NCBI GenBank assembly: GCA_024233835.1
Contig: JACKPC010000006.1
Location: 310,001-374,000, forward strand
Reading direction: 5' to 3'
Source: Leptospiraceae bacterium
GTDB lineage: Bacteria > Spirochaetota > Leptospiria > Leptospirales > Leptospiraceae
DNA: 64,000 nucleotides
Positions within the stretch are counted from its first letter, which is position 1. Each line of letters begins with the position of its first letter. The notes below the pieces were generated by a model. That model saw only the letters and a program-made list of their open reading frames with translations. It was not told the origin of the DNA and did no database searches. Position numbers and translations under genes: made by a program. Shown here in pieces: positions 7,788-16,599 of this stretch.

Positions 7788-10199
7788 TTATCGTTCATTA
7801 TGATGGGTTAATTCTAAAAAAGACAATTTATACGGTCTATAATAGGAATCCAAATTTAGCTCAATTATTCGATTATTATTAGGTAGTGTATACAGAAGTC
7901 TATAATCACCTGAATATATTCGCTTATCACCATATATCTTCTCTTCTCCGAGTAAAATTCCTCTTTCATTATAGGTAAATCGAATTCTGGACACTCCGGA
8001 AGAAAGAGGTTTACCGGCAAGATCTATAAAAACTTTTTCTTTAAGCAGTGTACGTTTGTTAGATTTTTGCTTATAATACATATATTTAATTTCACTTACC
8101 TGTCCTGCATTCTGAGATTTTTGATTATTCTTATCCAGATAAATTTCTGATACAAGTTTTCCCTCACTATCATAGTTAAATACCTTTTTACAGGCCTCTG
8201 TTTCTAAGAAAGCTCCATCTCTTCCGTAGTATTCTTCTTTAATTTTTCTTCCTTTTTCATCGTATAGATACGTATACTTTGCGATTCGGAAAAATCTATC
8301 GGAATAAAGTTTATTCTTATGATCAAAATAGGCTTCACCGAGTTTTTCTCCGGAAGAACTGTAGCTGTACAACTTAAATGCAATTCCTTCTTTAATAAGT
8401 TCATCATTCCTATTATAGAATTTTTCTTCGATTCGTTTTGATTTTGAATCATATTTATAACGAATCCGGGCATAACCATAAGAATTTTCAAGCGGTTTCC
8501 CATCTCCATTAAAATACCGTGTATCTATTAAATTTTTATCTCTATAGGTGTTTTTTATAATTGCAATCCTTTCTTCATCCTGTAGAAGTTTATCCTCTTC
8601 ATTATATAACCTTGTTTCCAATAATTTGTCTTCTTGATATGTAAAGGTATATTTGGCAATACCTTCCTGACCGGGAGTTAATTTGTTTTTTTCATTGTAG
8701 TATGCTTCTAATATTCTGTACGCACCTTTATATTTATATTCGTATTTAGCGATTCCCCACTTATCTTTTTTGAAGTTTTCAGAATCATCGTAATAGGATT
8801 TTTCAATCAGGTTTCCATTTAGAAATTTATACTTTATTTTAAAAATCCCTTCTTCATTTACTATCTTTTGCGTATACTTCTCATCTTTATAAAAGGATTC
8901 TTCCATAGAATAGAGTAAGGATCCAGTTCTTTTTATAAAGATTGTAGTTCCGATTTTATCAGCTTTATCCTTATATTCCGTCTTATTTAATAACAGTAGA
9001 TTTTTATCGTAGACTTCCTTGTAGAACTTTTGTCCACCTGAATATTTTAATATTATTTTATTTTTCTCTATACTAAGACCATGTTCAAATATAAACTCTC
9101 CTTTCAGATTATATTGAGAAGCTTTGAAATAACTTTTCCCGTAATCAAAAGAGATCCTCGCAATTCCGTTTACATCTGCTTTTATGTATTCTCTGGCATC
9201 GGTTATTGTAAAAAAAGCTTCTTCTATTTTCCGTTGTTTCGTATCATAGAGTATTCGTATATACTTATTATCTCGATCTTGACCTATTAAATATTTTTCG
9301 TAACGTATTGAATTTTCCGGAACTCTCGTAGAAATTAAAAAGTCACCCGTAAAATCTCCTACAATATAAGGTTTTTGCTTTTCTCGATTACTTTTTTTAA
9401 TATACTTTCTCATTTTTTTATCTACATAGTTTTTCAAATCCTGAAATGTCAGATACTCATACAAACCTCCTTCTTTTTGAAATCCTCCGTTTAAACCCTC
9501 TACCAAAAAATGAGAAAATATTCCTGAATTTAATTCATTATCCTCATATGAATAATCACCGGGACTGGTTCCTACCATAATTGCCCAGCCTTTTGCATTC
9601 ACAGCTTCTTCCCGTATTTTACTAAAGCTTTGAGATTTCCTTACATTTTTTTTGCCCTCTTCGAGTTGCTCCCTACAGGCATCTACAAAGAATACCACCT
9701 GCCCGATCCCCTTATCTTTTGCCTGTTTGATAAGACTGGTTAAGTTCAGGACTTCCTTATTTTGCTTTACATCTGAATTTAAGGTTGCTACCACATTTTC
9801 CCCTTTAACATTCATAAAACCGTGTCCGGAAAAGTAAATGAGCAGTAAGGAAGGATTCTTATCTATAAGTCTTTTGTATTGTTTCATTATATTATTGTAA
9901 TAGGGTTTCAGAGAGTCCTTTTCTTGAAAGTCATTCATAAGCACAACTTCCTGAAACTCCCCTACCTGTTTTAAAGAAAGATACATTTTCTTTGCATCAC
10001 CCGCAGCAAACTTGAGTCTATTCATATTCAGATAATCATTCACCCCGATTACAAGAGCATATCTGGCTGAGTTTTTCCACTCCTGGATTTCTTGTTTTGT
10101 TTTTAAATATAGTCCCTTACTAGTTGTTACAGGCTTTTCTTCTGCAAATATGGATAAGAAATATGTAAAAATACTGATAAATAAAATCAAAAACTTCAT
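7788..10199 (-). CDS. Secreted caspase-fold (peptidase C14-like) protein with C-terminal repeats
   Basis: The 803-residue protein starts with a signal peptide (MKFLILFISIFTYFLSIFA). A caspase/metacaspase-like domain follows (about 40-290), with the catalytic dyad visible as IYFSGHG (His126) and FFVDACR (Cys175), and the strand YALVIGVNDY at its start. The rest (about 300-790) is a string of degenerate ~45-residue repeats of the type G-x-A-(K/R)-x2-Y-x-Y-x(n)-E-x-(Y/F)-Y-(D/N)-x3-K/G-L, probably a beta-rich array. The true start is ATG 10197-10199, with GAGG 7 bases upstream, not the TTG four codons earlier. It is the last gene of a six-gene operon, 8 bases after the DUF5683-like gene. Expected site is the periplasm or beyond. 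Substrate and partner are unknown; the cysteine/histidine pair suggests activity. Confidence 0.8.
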   Translation of the reverse strand: MKFLILFISIFTYFLSIFAEEKPVTTSKGLYLKTKQEIQEWKNSARYALVIGVNDYLNMNRLKFAAGDAKKMYLSLKQVGEFQEVVLMNDFQEKDSLKPYYNNIMKQYKRLIDKNPSLLLIYFSGHGFMNVKGENVVATLNSDVKQNKEVLNLTSLIKQAKDKGIGQVVFFVDACREQLEEGKKNVRKSQSFSKIREEAVNAKGWAIMVGTSPGDYSYEDNELNSGIFSHFLVEGLNGGFQKEGGLYEYLTFQDLKNYVDKKMRKYIKKSNREKQKPYIVGDFTGDFLISTRVPENSIRYEKYLIGQDRDNKYIRILYDTKQRKIEEAFFTITDAREYIKADVNGIARISFDYGKSYFKASQYNLKGEFIFEHGLSIEKNKIILKYSGGQKFYKEVYDKNLLLLNKTEYKDKADKIGTTIFIKRTGSLLYSMEESFYKDEKYTQKIVNEEGIFKIKYKFLNGNLIEKSYYDDSENFKKDKWGIAKYEYKYKGAYRILEAYYNEKNKLTPGQEGIAKYTFTYQEDKLLETRLYNEEDKLLQDEERIAIIKNTYRDKNLIDTRYFNGDGKPLENSYGYARIRYKYDSKSKRIEEKFYNRNDELIKEGIAFKLYSYSSSGEKLGEAYFDHKNKLYSDRFFRIAKYTYLYDEKGRKIKEEYYGRDGAFLETEACKKVFNYDSEGKLVSEIYLDKNNQKSQNAGQVSEIKYMYYKQKSNKRTLLKEKVFIDLAGKPLSSGVSRIRFTYNERGILLGEEKIYGDKRIYSGDYRLLYTLPNNNRIIELNLDSYYRPYKLSFLELTHHNER

Positions 10200-10207
10200 A
10201 ATAAACC

Positions 10208-11182
10208 TCAAAAAGAGAATGTGAATTTCGCTATAGCATACTGTTCTCGGTAGAGTTCTTTTTGATCTACTTTATAAGTATGACTGAATAATTGAAATTG
10301 AAAAGGAAGTTTAAGTTCCTTTTCCCCGGAAAGATAATAGGCATCTGCAAGGTTAGTAATATATACCAGACCTAAAAGTATGCTTGCATTATTAAGATTT
10401 TTTTCAGCTAACCTGTACGGTGCTTTATTGTTTTCCAATAAAGCTGTATTAATGTAGTATGTATTCAAGGTTTCACTGGCCATAAAAAAAGGAGTCTTAT
10501 CATAAGCTGATTTCTTGTCTAAAAAATCTTTTCTCTTAAAATAGTAATACAAAAAACTACCCACAAATAAAGTATTATATACATAACCCGAAGTATGCCT
10601 ATTGTCATAGTGTTGTCCCCAGCCCGGGAAAACAGCCGAACGCCAGAGGTATTTCATATTGCTTTTTTGTCTCGTATCAATACCAAGACTGTGATTTTTT
10701 AAGTCTTTATTAAAACTGAGTATTTTATCATCTACTTCTTTTAAGTCCTTGACTATAAAGCTTTTAGAAAATTCCACCCTCTTCTCTTTGATATTAATAA
10801 CAAAAAAGCGTATAATAAAACTTCCATCTTCTTTTTTACTAATATTTCCATCTACAATTTTGTCCAGCTTTAATAGTTTGCCTATCAGTATCGTACATGA
10901 GATTCCTTTACAACCTTTTAATCGTTCCCTGTTCAGGTCAATCACCGTATTTACTTTGTTCTCCGGTATGAGTTCTGCATATATTTTGGCTTTTCCTAAC
11001 TCCTTTCTAAACTTATCAGAAAAGTCCTTTGCCTTGAATTCTTCAATGCCATTGTAGTCAAGATTAAGAACTCCGACCTTATATTCTTCTGTTGCCAATA
11101 GATAAGTCGAGAATAGTAAAGATATAAGGAATATAAGAATATAGCTAAATATCTTATTTATCTTTAAGATAGATTTTTTCAT
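10208..11182 (-). CDS. TolB-like/DUF5683-like membrane protein
   Basis: 324 residues. After a hydrophobic N-terminal segment (about 10-30) comes a TolB-N/DUF2380-like part (YKVGVLNLDYNG... through about 150), common in leptospiral and delta-proteobacterial envelope proteins. It is followed by a DUF5683-like segment starting WRSAVFPGWGQHYDNRHTSGYVYN, with one or two hydrophobic stretches (about 195-215 and 265-285). The start ATG lies inside the preceding gene (29-base overlap), and the caspase gene follows 8 bases later, so translation is probably coupled. The domain reading is by motif memory and moderate; function is not known. Context suggests an envelope assembly shared with the caspase-fold protein. 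Confidence 0.6.
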   Translation of the reverse strand: MKKSILKINKIFSYILIFLISLLFSTYLLATEEYKVGVLNLDYNGIEEFKAKDFSDKFRKELGKAKIYAELIPENKVNTVIDLNRERLKGCKGISCTILIGKLLKLDKIVDGNISKKEDGSFIIRFFVINIKEKRVEFSKSFIVKDLKEVDDKILSFNKDLKNHSLGIDTRQKSNMKYLWRSAVFPGWGQHYDNRHTSGYVYNTLFVGSFLYYYFKRKDFLDKKSAYDKTPFFMASETLNTYYINTALLENNKAPYRLAEKNLNNASILLGLVYITNLADAYYLSGEKELKLPFQFQLFSHTYKVDQKELYREQYAIAKFTFSF

Positions 11183-11708
11183 CTCTTAGCCTTGCCTCTT
11201 CTATTTTTTCTTGATACAATGAAGATGTATAATAATCCTCAAGCCTTATAAGCGAATTCTCCTGCTTATAAATAGAAATTCGTTTTTGCATATAATCTCT
11301 TGTTTCACAAATGGGCTTATTTTTTTTAGTGATAGAATCTCTATCTCTGTCCTTATAAAGACTTAACCAAATATTATCAGCATATACTTTTTCTTCTTCA
11401 AAAGCATAGAGTAAATAACAGGAACTCAGTTCCTCCTGCCTTGTCCTGTCTCCTTCTGCATCGGCCTTTTCTATAGCTTTTTGTAGAGGAAACAGATTTT
11501 CCTTTAGTTTTGTAAGCTTAATTCTTCGTAAGTGAACTTTCTTTAATATATAATTTTTCTTACAAATTAAATGTGCGGACTCCTGCCCGGCTACCTGAAA
11601 AGGACAGGTATATTCGTACCCATTGTTCAAATTTAAGGCAGCTTTACTAACCCTGGTATATACACAGGATGAAAATAAAATGAATAAGAAACAGATTTTA
11701 CATCTCAT
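11154..11708 (-). CDS. Small predicted lipoprotein, unknown function
   Basis: 184 residues with a short lipoprotein signal ending LFSSC (Cys15). The mature part is mostly charged and helical, with ERTRQEELSSCYLLYAFEEEK-like heptads around 85-125 and a KEDE-rich tail; internal cysteines occur near 35, 49, 92 and 137. I do not recognise the family. It overlaps the upstream lipoprotein gene by 11 bases and the downstream TolB-like gene by 29 bases, so it belongs to the same transcript. Confidence 0.65.
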   Translation of the reverse strand: MRCKICFLFILFSSCVYTRVSKAALNLNNGYEYTCPFQVAGQESAHLICKKNYILKKVHLRRIKLTKLKENLFPLQKAIEKADAEGDRTRQEELSSCYLLYAFEEEKVYADNIWLSLYKDRDRDSITKKNKPICETRDYMQKRISIYKQENSLIRLEDYYTSSLYQEKIEEARLRDEKIYLKDK

Positions 11709-12408
11709 GAAAGGATTCCTTTAGGGAAGTATCAATACTTTCTCGGATAAATAGCTCCAAATTGGCTTTAGTAAACTGACTTAAAAGGAATTTAGAAGAA
11801 TACAGACGTATTTTATTTGACTTGTGATTTGAATATTTTGGTGTATCGAATAAAAATAGAATATTATAAGAATATTGATTTTCAAAATACCAGGGCGAGC
11901 CAAGATCTATATACCAGAGGTCTAAGAGTAAAAGTGTGTATATGAAATTAAAATAGGAAAGTTCCGGAACCCTCGTAGAATAGTCCAATTCCAATTTTTC
12001 TTGATCTATTGTTATCACCATATCAATCCCGGAAAGCTGTAGCCAGTTTTGAAAGTCATCTTTTTTTTCTCCCGAATCAGGCATGATGAGTCCGAGACTC
12101 GAAGGAGAAACGTATCGGAATTGCAGGTTCTCTTGCCTATATTTATCCTGAAAATATTTTTGAAAATATTGTCCGTAGATATCATTCAGTTCAAAGGTTT
12201 GCAGGTCGGGAAGTTTTTCTTCTTTGTGATAGATAGCAGCCTGCCTGGAATTCAAATAGACTCTGTCCTTTTTCTCTATGCCCCTTACAAAAACCGTAAA
12301 TGTCTTTGCAGACTTTACACGAGTCCATTCTTCCGTATTCAAGTTTTGAAATTTAGAAGAAGAACAGGATATAAGAAAAAGAAAGATTAGAAAAGCAAGT
12401 TGTCTCAT
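11698..12408 (-). CDS. Predicted lipoprotein, unknown function
   Basis: 236 residues with a signal ending FLISC (Cys15). The mature region has an alternating strand pattern (KTFTVFVRGIEKKDRVYLNS...) and an aromatic-rich middle (FNFIYTLLLLDLWYIDLGSPW, about 145-170) that could dip into a membrane. The C-terminal KANLELFIRESIDTSLKESF looks helical. It resembles envelope lipoproteins of unknown function seen beside secreted repeat proteins, but I cannot assign a family. It starts 3 bases after the stop of the Cys-pair lipoprotein and overlaps the next gene by 11 bases. Confidence 0.65.
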   Translation of the reverse strand: MRQLAFLIFLFLISCSSSKFQNLNTEEWTRVKSAKTFTVFVRGIEKKDRVYLNSRQAAIYHKEEKLPDLQTFELNDIYGQYFQKYFQDKYRQENLQFRYVSPSSLGLIMPDSGEKKDDFQNWLQLSGIDMVITIDQEKLELDYSTRVPELSYFNFIYTLLLLDLWYIDLGSPWYFENQYSYNILFLFDTPKYSNHKSNKIRLYSSKFLLSQFTKANLELFIRESIDTSLKESFHEM

Positions 12409-12411
12409 AAG

Positions 12412-12474
12412 CTAAAACCCTCCGAGGCCAAATCTGACAAGGCCCAGTTTTCCGGTATCTTTTTCGGTGAAAAC
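12412..12474 (-). repeat. 63-bp identical 3'-end segment, copy 1
   Basis: These 63 bases, the last 20 codons plus stop of the lipoprotein gene, are identical base for base to 26106-26168, while the codons just upstream differ freely between the two genes. Confidence 0.9.
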
Positions 12475-14262
12475 AACAATAAGTCGATTGTTTAGTGTAT
12501 CTATTATAGAATCAAAATGGTATTCTGTAGAGGCTTTTACCAGCCTGTGTCCCAAAGATATATCGCTAACTTTACAATTACTACCGTCAAGGTCACAATG
12601 ACTCAAATATAACTTAGCATCGTCGTCATAGGAGACAATGAGAATTTTCTTATGTTCTAAGTCCAGATTGATTTTTGGAAAAAAAGCCGTGGCCAGCTTA
12701 CCACCGGAAACGTCTTTCGCTTCACAGTTTGTTATATCCAGATCACAGCGATATAAATAGAGCTTACCACCTTTACCGTAGTGAATAGCAGTTATCAAAA
12801 CTTTGTTGTTGATGGTATCAATCACCATGTCGGGCGTGAGCCCGGATTGGTATTCTGTGGAGACTGTTGCCATTTCTGGATTAGCTGATAAATTTCCTGG
12901 TATTTTAAGAACAAGCGGTAGATAGTAGGAAGTGACCGTATCACCTGTATAAACAGATAAAAACGTATCATTTTTACTATCATATACAAATCCACGACTA
13001 CCGTAATTATGATATACCTCTGAAACAATTTCACCATAATTGTTTCCATCAATTATATTATTTTGGTTGTCAATATGTAGCAAGACAATCGGCTCGTTAC
13101 CGGACATGATATATAGTTTTTTATCTGCTGTTATATATTTGGGAAATATTCCTGAAGAAACTGAATAGGCTAATCTACAATCTGTAAGGGTATTATTGCA
13201 GTTAAATAAATTTAACTCCCCAGTACTTAAAGAAATTGGTATCTGAAAATAATCATACGAAGACTCATGCGATATTTTTGGTTGAAAAGGGATTGCCGAA
13301 AATAAATTCAAATCAATAAATGAAATATCCCTATACCTTGTATTACTGCAACTATCTCCATTCAAATCACACTTATAAAAATTAAGATAGTAATCCGTGT
13401 TGGTTTCCGGTTGATATTTTTTAGATACAGTTATAACTTCATTATTTACTATTGTTAATGCGGGAGTGAAACCATCATTACTATTTTCTCCTGAACATGA
13501 CCTATATTGATGGTCATTGTCTTTTACATTGAACAAATAATCAGCTGTAATATTTTCATTATTCAGAGTAATCTTATAAGAATGATAGTCATTATAATTA
13601 TCATTAACTGTATATTTTACAGTTTTAAATTCGTTATAATCAGTTTGAGTAAACTCTACTTTAGTATTTACTAAAGATACAAAACTATCATTCGGAGTTA
13701 TAGATATTATGTAGTTTTCTGAAATTGGTTTTTTTCTTAACTTCACTCTTATGCTATCTTCTTCCTCTTCGTTTGATTCTCCATCTCCTTCTATAAGTAT
13801 TTTTTGCCCGATACTATCTACTACAGAAAATATTACTATTTTTTCATCAATTCCACTGGATTTTAAACTCAATTCAATTTTTTCCGGTGCGATTGTAGGC
13901 AATAACTCAGTTTTAACTTTTATAATTTGATTGTTTGTAGCTGAATTTCTATTGAAAACTAATATGTTAGGCTCTACTCTAATGATAGGATTATTTGATG
14001 ATATATAAATGACCTGTTCATCTGAGATGTCGTTTGTATTTTTAAAACTAATTCCAACATCTAAACTTGAATTTTCTTCTATAGTTTCTGTTGAATTATG
14101 AATTATAATTTCATTTTTTTCCGGTATAATTTCCTTTTTATATACTCCAACCAGATAAGCCTTTACAGGATCTTCTATTGGATGATTATATTCTGCCTTA
14201 TGTAACTTTCCATCATTACAACTAAATAGAATAAGAAGTATATTCAGTAAAAAGAAGTGCAT
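12412..14262 (-). CDS. Calx-beta-like plus Cys-pair repeat (propeller-like) lipoprotein
   Basis: 616 residues; signal ends LFSC (Cys15). Residues about 45-245 form two Calx-beta-like sandwiches (ISSNNPIIRVEPNILVF..., VSLVNTKVEFTQTDYNEF...). From about 260 on, repeats each end in a pair of close cysteines of the form C(D/N)LDGSNC (CDLNGDSC, CNNTLTDC, CDLDITNC, CDLDGSNC), spaced about 50-90 residues, suggesting a beta-propeller with disulfide-stapled blades. The paralogue at 26106-27932 has the same layout and ends in the same 20 residues, encoded by an identical 63-bp stretch. The start codon shares one base with the stop of the upstream RCC1 gene (TAATG), so the two are translationally coupled. 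Role unknown; probably a surface binding protein. Confidence 0.75.
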   Translation of the reverse strand: MHFFLLNILLILFSCNDGKLHKAEYNHPIEDPVKAYLVGVYKKEIIPEKNEIIIHNSTETIEENSSLDVGISFKNTNDISDEQVIYISSNNPIIRVEPNILVFNRNSATNNQIIKVKTELLPTIAPEKIELSLKSSGIDEKIVIFSVVDSIGQKILIEGDGESNEEEEDSIRVKLRKKPISENYIISITPNDSFVSLVNTKVEFTQTDYNEFKTVKYTVNDNYNDYHSYKITLNNENITADYLFNVKDNDHQYRSCSGENSNDGFTPALTIVNNEVITVSKKYQPETNTDYYLNFYKCDLNGDSCSNTRYRDISFIDLNLFSAIPFQPKISHESSYDYFQIPISLSTGELNLFNCNNTLTDCRLAYSVSSGIFPKYITADKKLYIMSGNEPIVLLHIDNQNNIIDGNNYGEIVSEVYHNYGSRGFVYDSKNDTFLSVYTGDTVTSYYLPLVLKIPGNLSANPEMATVSTEYQSGLTPDMVIDTINNKVLITAIHYGKGGKLYLYRCDLDITNCEAKDVSGGKLATAFFPKINLDLEHKKILIVSYDDDAKLYLSHCDLDGSNCKVSDISLGHRLVKASTEYHFDSIIDTLNNRLIVVFTEKDTGKLGLVRFGLGGF

Positions 14263-16484
14263 TATTCAATACCCCTAAAATCAAAAATTTGTGAATGATT
14301 TATATCAATATTTTCATTTCCTTCTGAATATACATGCCCCAATTGTCCTTCTGTGTTGTTTCCCCAACATGTAATAGAATCATCTAACATTACAGCACAA
14401 GAGTGGTATATTCCAGCAATTACCTGAACACAAGTCTTTTCACTTTCTAATAAAACAGGATAAATACTATTAAGACTCATAGGACTGACCTGATGTGAGT
14501 TATTCAAGCCCCAACATGTAATTTTATAATTCTCCAGAAGTGCACAGGAATGCTTAAATCCCGTAGCTATTTGTAAAATATTTCCAGAAAGTTCTAGATC
14601 ATTTAAATTTGTTGCATCGTTTAAATCATTGGCAAATACTCCTGATTGATATTTATCACTTTTTCCCCAACATCGCACTTGCTTATCATCTTTTAAGGAA
14701 CAACTAAAATCATAACCTGTTTCTATCTGAATCACTTCTTTATTCAAAACTATATCATCCAAACCAATCGGAGTAAAATAAAGAGGATAGCCGGGATAAC
14801 CTAAAAAACCAATTGTAGACTTATCTAAACCCCAGCAACGAAAAGAACCATCTTCCAGTATTAAACAAGAGTGTAAATAACTAACTGAAATATCTCTCAC
14901 TTTTTTATTTAAGATAATTTCTTTTCCGCGAAGATAGACATCATTTACATCATCAGGTAAATTAAAGAGATTGGATGTATCTTCCCAACCTAATAAACCT
15001 GATTCTGAATTTCCCCAACAAATAAAACTTCCGGAGGTGTAAAGAGCACAGGTAACATCATAGCCGGCTTCAATTTTTTTTACTTCTTTTTTTAAATTAA
15101 GATATAAAGCCTTTTCTACATCTTTTATATCATCATAATTTCCATAGCCCAGTTGTCCTTCACTGCCTCTGCCCCAGCATTTGACACCACCGCTTTCGAG
15201 AAGAGCACAGGTGTGCTCATAGCCGCAGGAAATCTGTATGGCAGGTTCTTCAAGGTTTAAGACTTTGGACTTCGTGGCATCGTTTACCGTAATCGAATCA
15301 AAATGACCGAGTTGTCCGTGGTTATTAAGTCCCCAGCAGCGAATTTTTCCATCCGGTAATAGTGCACAGGTATGATTCCCATAGGACGAAAGCTGCATGG
15401 GAATTCCGGTTTTAAATAAGTATTGGATGGCTTCAGTTGTTTGATTTCCATACACATCGGCTATGCCCGCATCTATCTCTATACTGTAAACGGTTTTTTC
15501 TTCCAGTATATCAGCAGGTATTAAATAAATAACAGAACCCCTGACTTCCAATTCCGCAGGTATAGCTATATCTCCTTTCTTAAGCCGAACTTTTCCTGTG
15601 ACAGAACTTGCGTTTATGCCTTCATCATACTCTAATTCGACTTTTCTGCGTATAGAAGCTCCGTACATATTTTGTTTTGGATAGGTCTTTACAAGTTTCG
15701 GAGGAAGAGTATCTTTTGTAAAAAAAGTAAAACTATAGGAAGACTCTGTTTGATTCCCTTCCGAATCCCGGACACCGGGAAGTATGGTAAAGGTATGCTC
15801 GTATTCTGCAAGAAGATTTATGGAAGGAATAAAACGAATTACTTTATCTTCCACTTCTACTGTTCCCGCTATCACATCTCCGTTGACTGAAAGAATACAA
15901 CAGGCTGGATCAACTATTATCGCCTCATTATATGTAAGGGTTATCACAGTATCTATAGGAATGTTGTCTGCATCGTGTTCGGGTGCGGTGCTTACAAGTA
16001 TTGGAGCTTCCCTATCAGAGCTGAGGCTTGTAAAGCTAAATACATATTCGGTGGATAGTGCCTGTCCGCTAACACTTTTTATACCTGTTTTGAGTTTTAC
16101 TGTATACTGTGTTTCCGGATTCCATGCTTTTTCCGGTTTAAAGCCGAGGTTAGCACCCAAAACACTAATCGTTCCCTGTATTATTGTATTAGAATTATCA
16201 TATACACTAAAGCTTTCTTCGCTTACTGTTTCGGAAAGTATATTCTCTGAAAAGGAAACAGAAATTTCTTTTGTAAGAGAGACTTTAGTTTCTGTATGAT
16301 AAGGGTTCGTCAAAACAACCGTCAGCTCTTTATAGACTACAGAAGAAGGAGGAGAAGAAAGACTTAGAAGGTGACTCAAGGTCTTCTTTTCTCCTTCTAA
16401 ATATTTTCTGATTTCTTCATAAGCTCCACCTGTACAGCTAAATGTAAAGAACATAAGAATAATATAAAATACCTGTCTTTTCAT
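14262..16484 (-). CDS. Big_5 (SbsA Ig-like) plus seven-repeat RCC1 propeller lipoprotein
   Basis: 740 residues; signal ends FTFSC (Cys17). Three SbsA/Big_5 Ig-like domains follow (about 50-155, 155-262, 262-360), each with the ...YNEAI / FSENI ... T.Y.V.l..gi.D..GN pattern. Seven RCC1 repeats fill 365-735, each built on TCALLxxGxxxCWGxNxxGQLG with a Cys-x(n)-Cys-Trp-Gly core, which is the number needed for one closed seven-bladed propeller. The ATG has AAGGA 7 bases upstream. It is the first gene of the six-gene leftward operon ending with the caspase-fold gene. The paralogue at 27925-30198 has the same architecture. Likely a surface recognition protein; the eukaryotic RCC1 GTPase-exchange role should not be assumed. 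Confidence 0.82.
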   Translation of the reverse strand: MKRQVFYIILMFFTFSCTGGAYEEIRKYLEGEKKTLSHLLSLSSPPSSVVYKELTVVLTNPYHTETKVSLTKEISVSFSENILSETVSEESFSVYDNSNTIIQGTISVLGANLGFKPEKAWNPETQYTVKLKTGIKSVSGQALSTEYVFSFTSLSSDREAPILVSTAPEHDADNIPIDTVITLTYNEAIIVDPACCILSVNGDVIAGTVEVEDKVIRFIPSINLLAEYEHTFTILPGVRDSEGNQTESSYSFTFFTKDTLPPKLVKTYPKQNMYGASIRRKVELEYDEGINASSVTGKVRLKKGDIAIPAELEVRGSVIYLIPADILEEKTVYSIEIDAGIADVYGNQTTEAIQYLFKTGIPMQLSSYGNHTCALLPDGKIRCWGLNNHGQLGHFDSITVNDATKSKVLNLEEPAIQISCGYEHTCALLESGGVKCWGRGSEGQLGYGNYDDIKDVEKALYLNLKKEVKKIEAGYDVTCALYTSGSFICWGNSESGLLGWEDTSNLFNLPDDVNDVYLRGKEIILNKKVRDISVSYLHSCLILEDGSFRCWGLDKSTIGFLGYPGYPLYFTPIGLDDIVLNKEVIQIETGYDFSCSLKDDKQVRCWGKSDKYQSGVFANDLNDATNLNDLELSGNILQIATGFKHSCALLENYKITCWGLNNSHQVSPMSLNSIYPVLLESEKTCVQVIAGIYHSCAVMLDDSITCWGNNTEGQLGHVYSEGNENIDINHSQIFDFRGIE

Positions 16485-16500
16485 GTTATTCCTTCGTCGG

Positions 16501-16595
16501 GCTTCCTTGGCTTCGGCTCTGGCTCACGCCTTCGCTCAGCCGGCGATCCCTGATCGTGTGCCTCGACGCGCTTCGCTTGCTCAGTAACCGGAAGC
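16501..16595. repeat. Dispersed palindromic repeat, copy R1
   Basis: GC-rich element between the RCC1 operon and the AAA ATPase gene. It contains GGCTTCGGCTC, TTCGCTCAGCCGGCG and the CGACGCGCTTCGCTTGCTC-AGTAACCGG module shared with R3 and R6. Confidence 0.8.
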
Positions 16596-16599
16596 ACTT

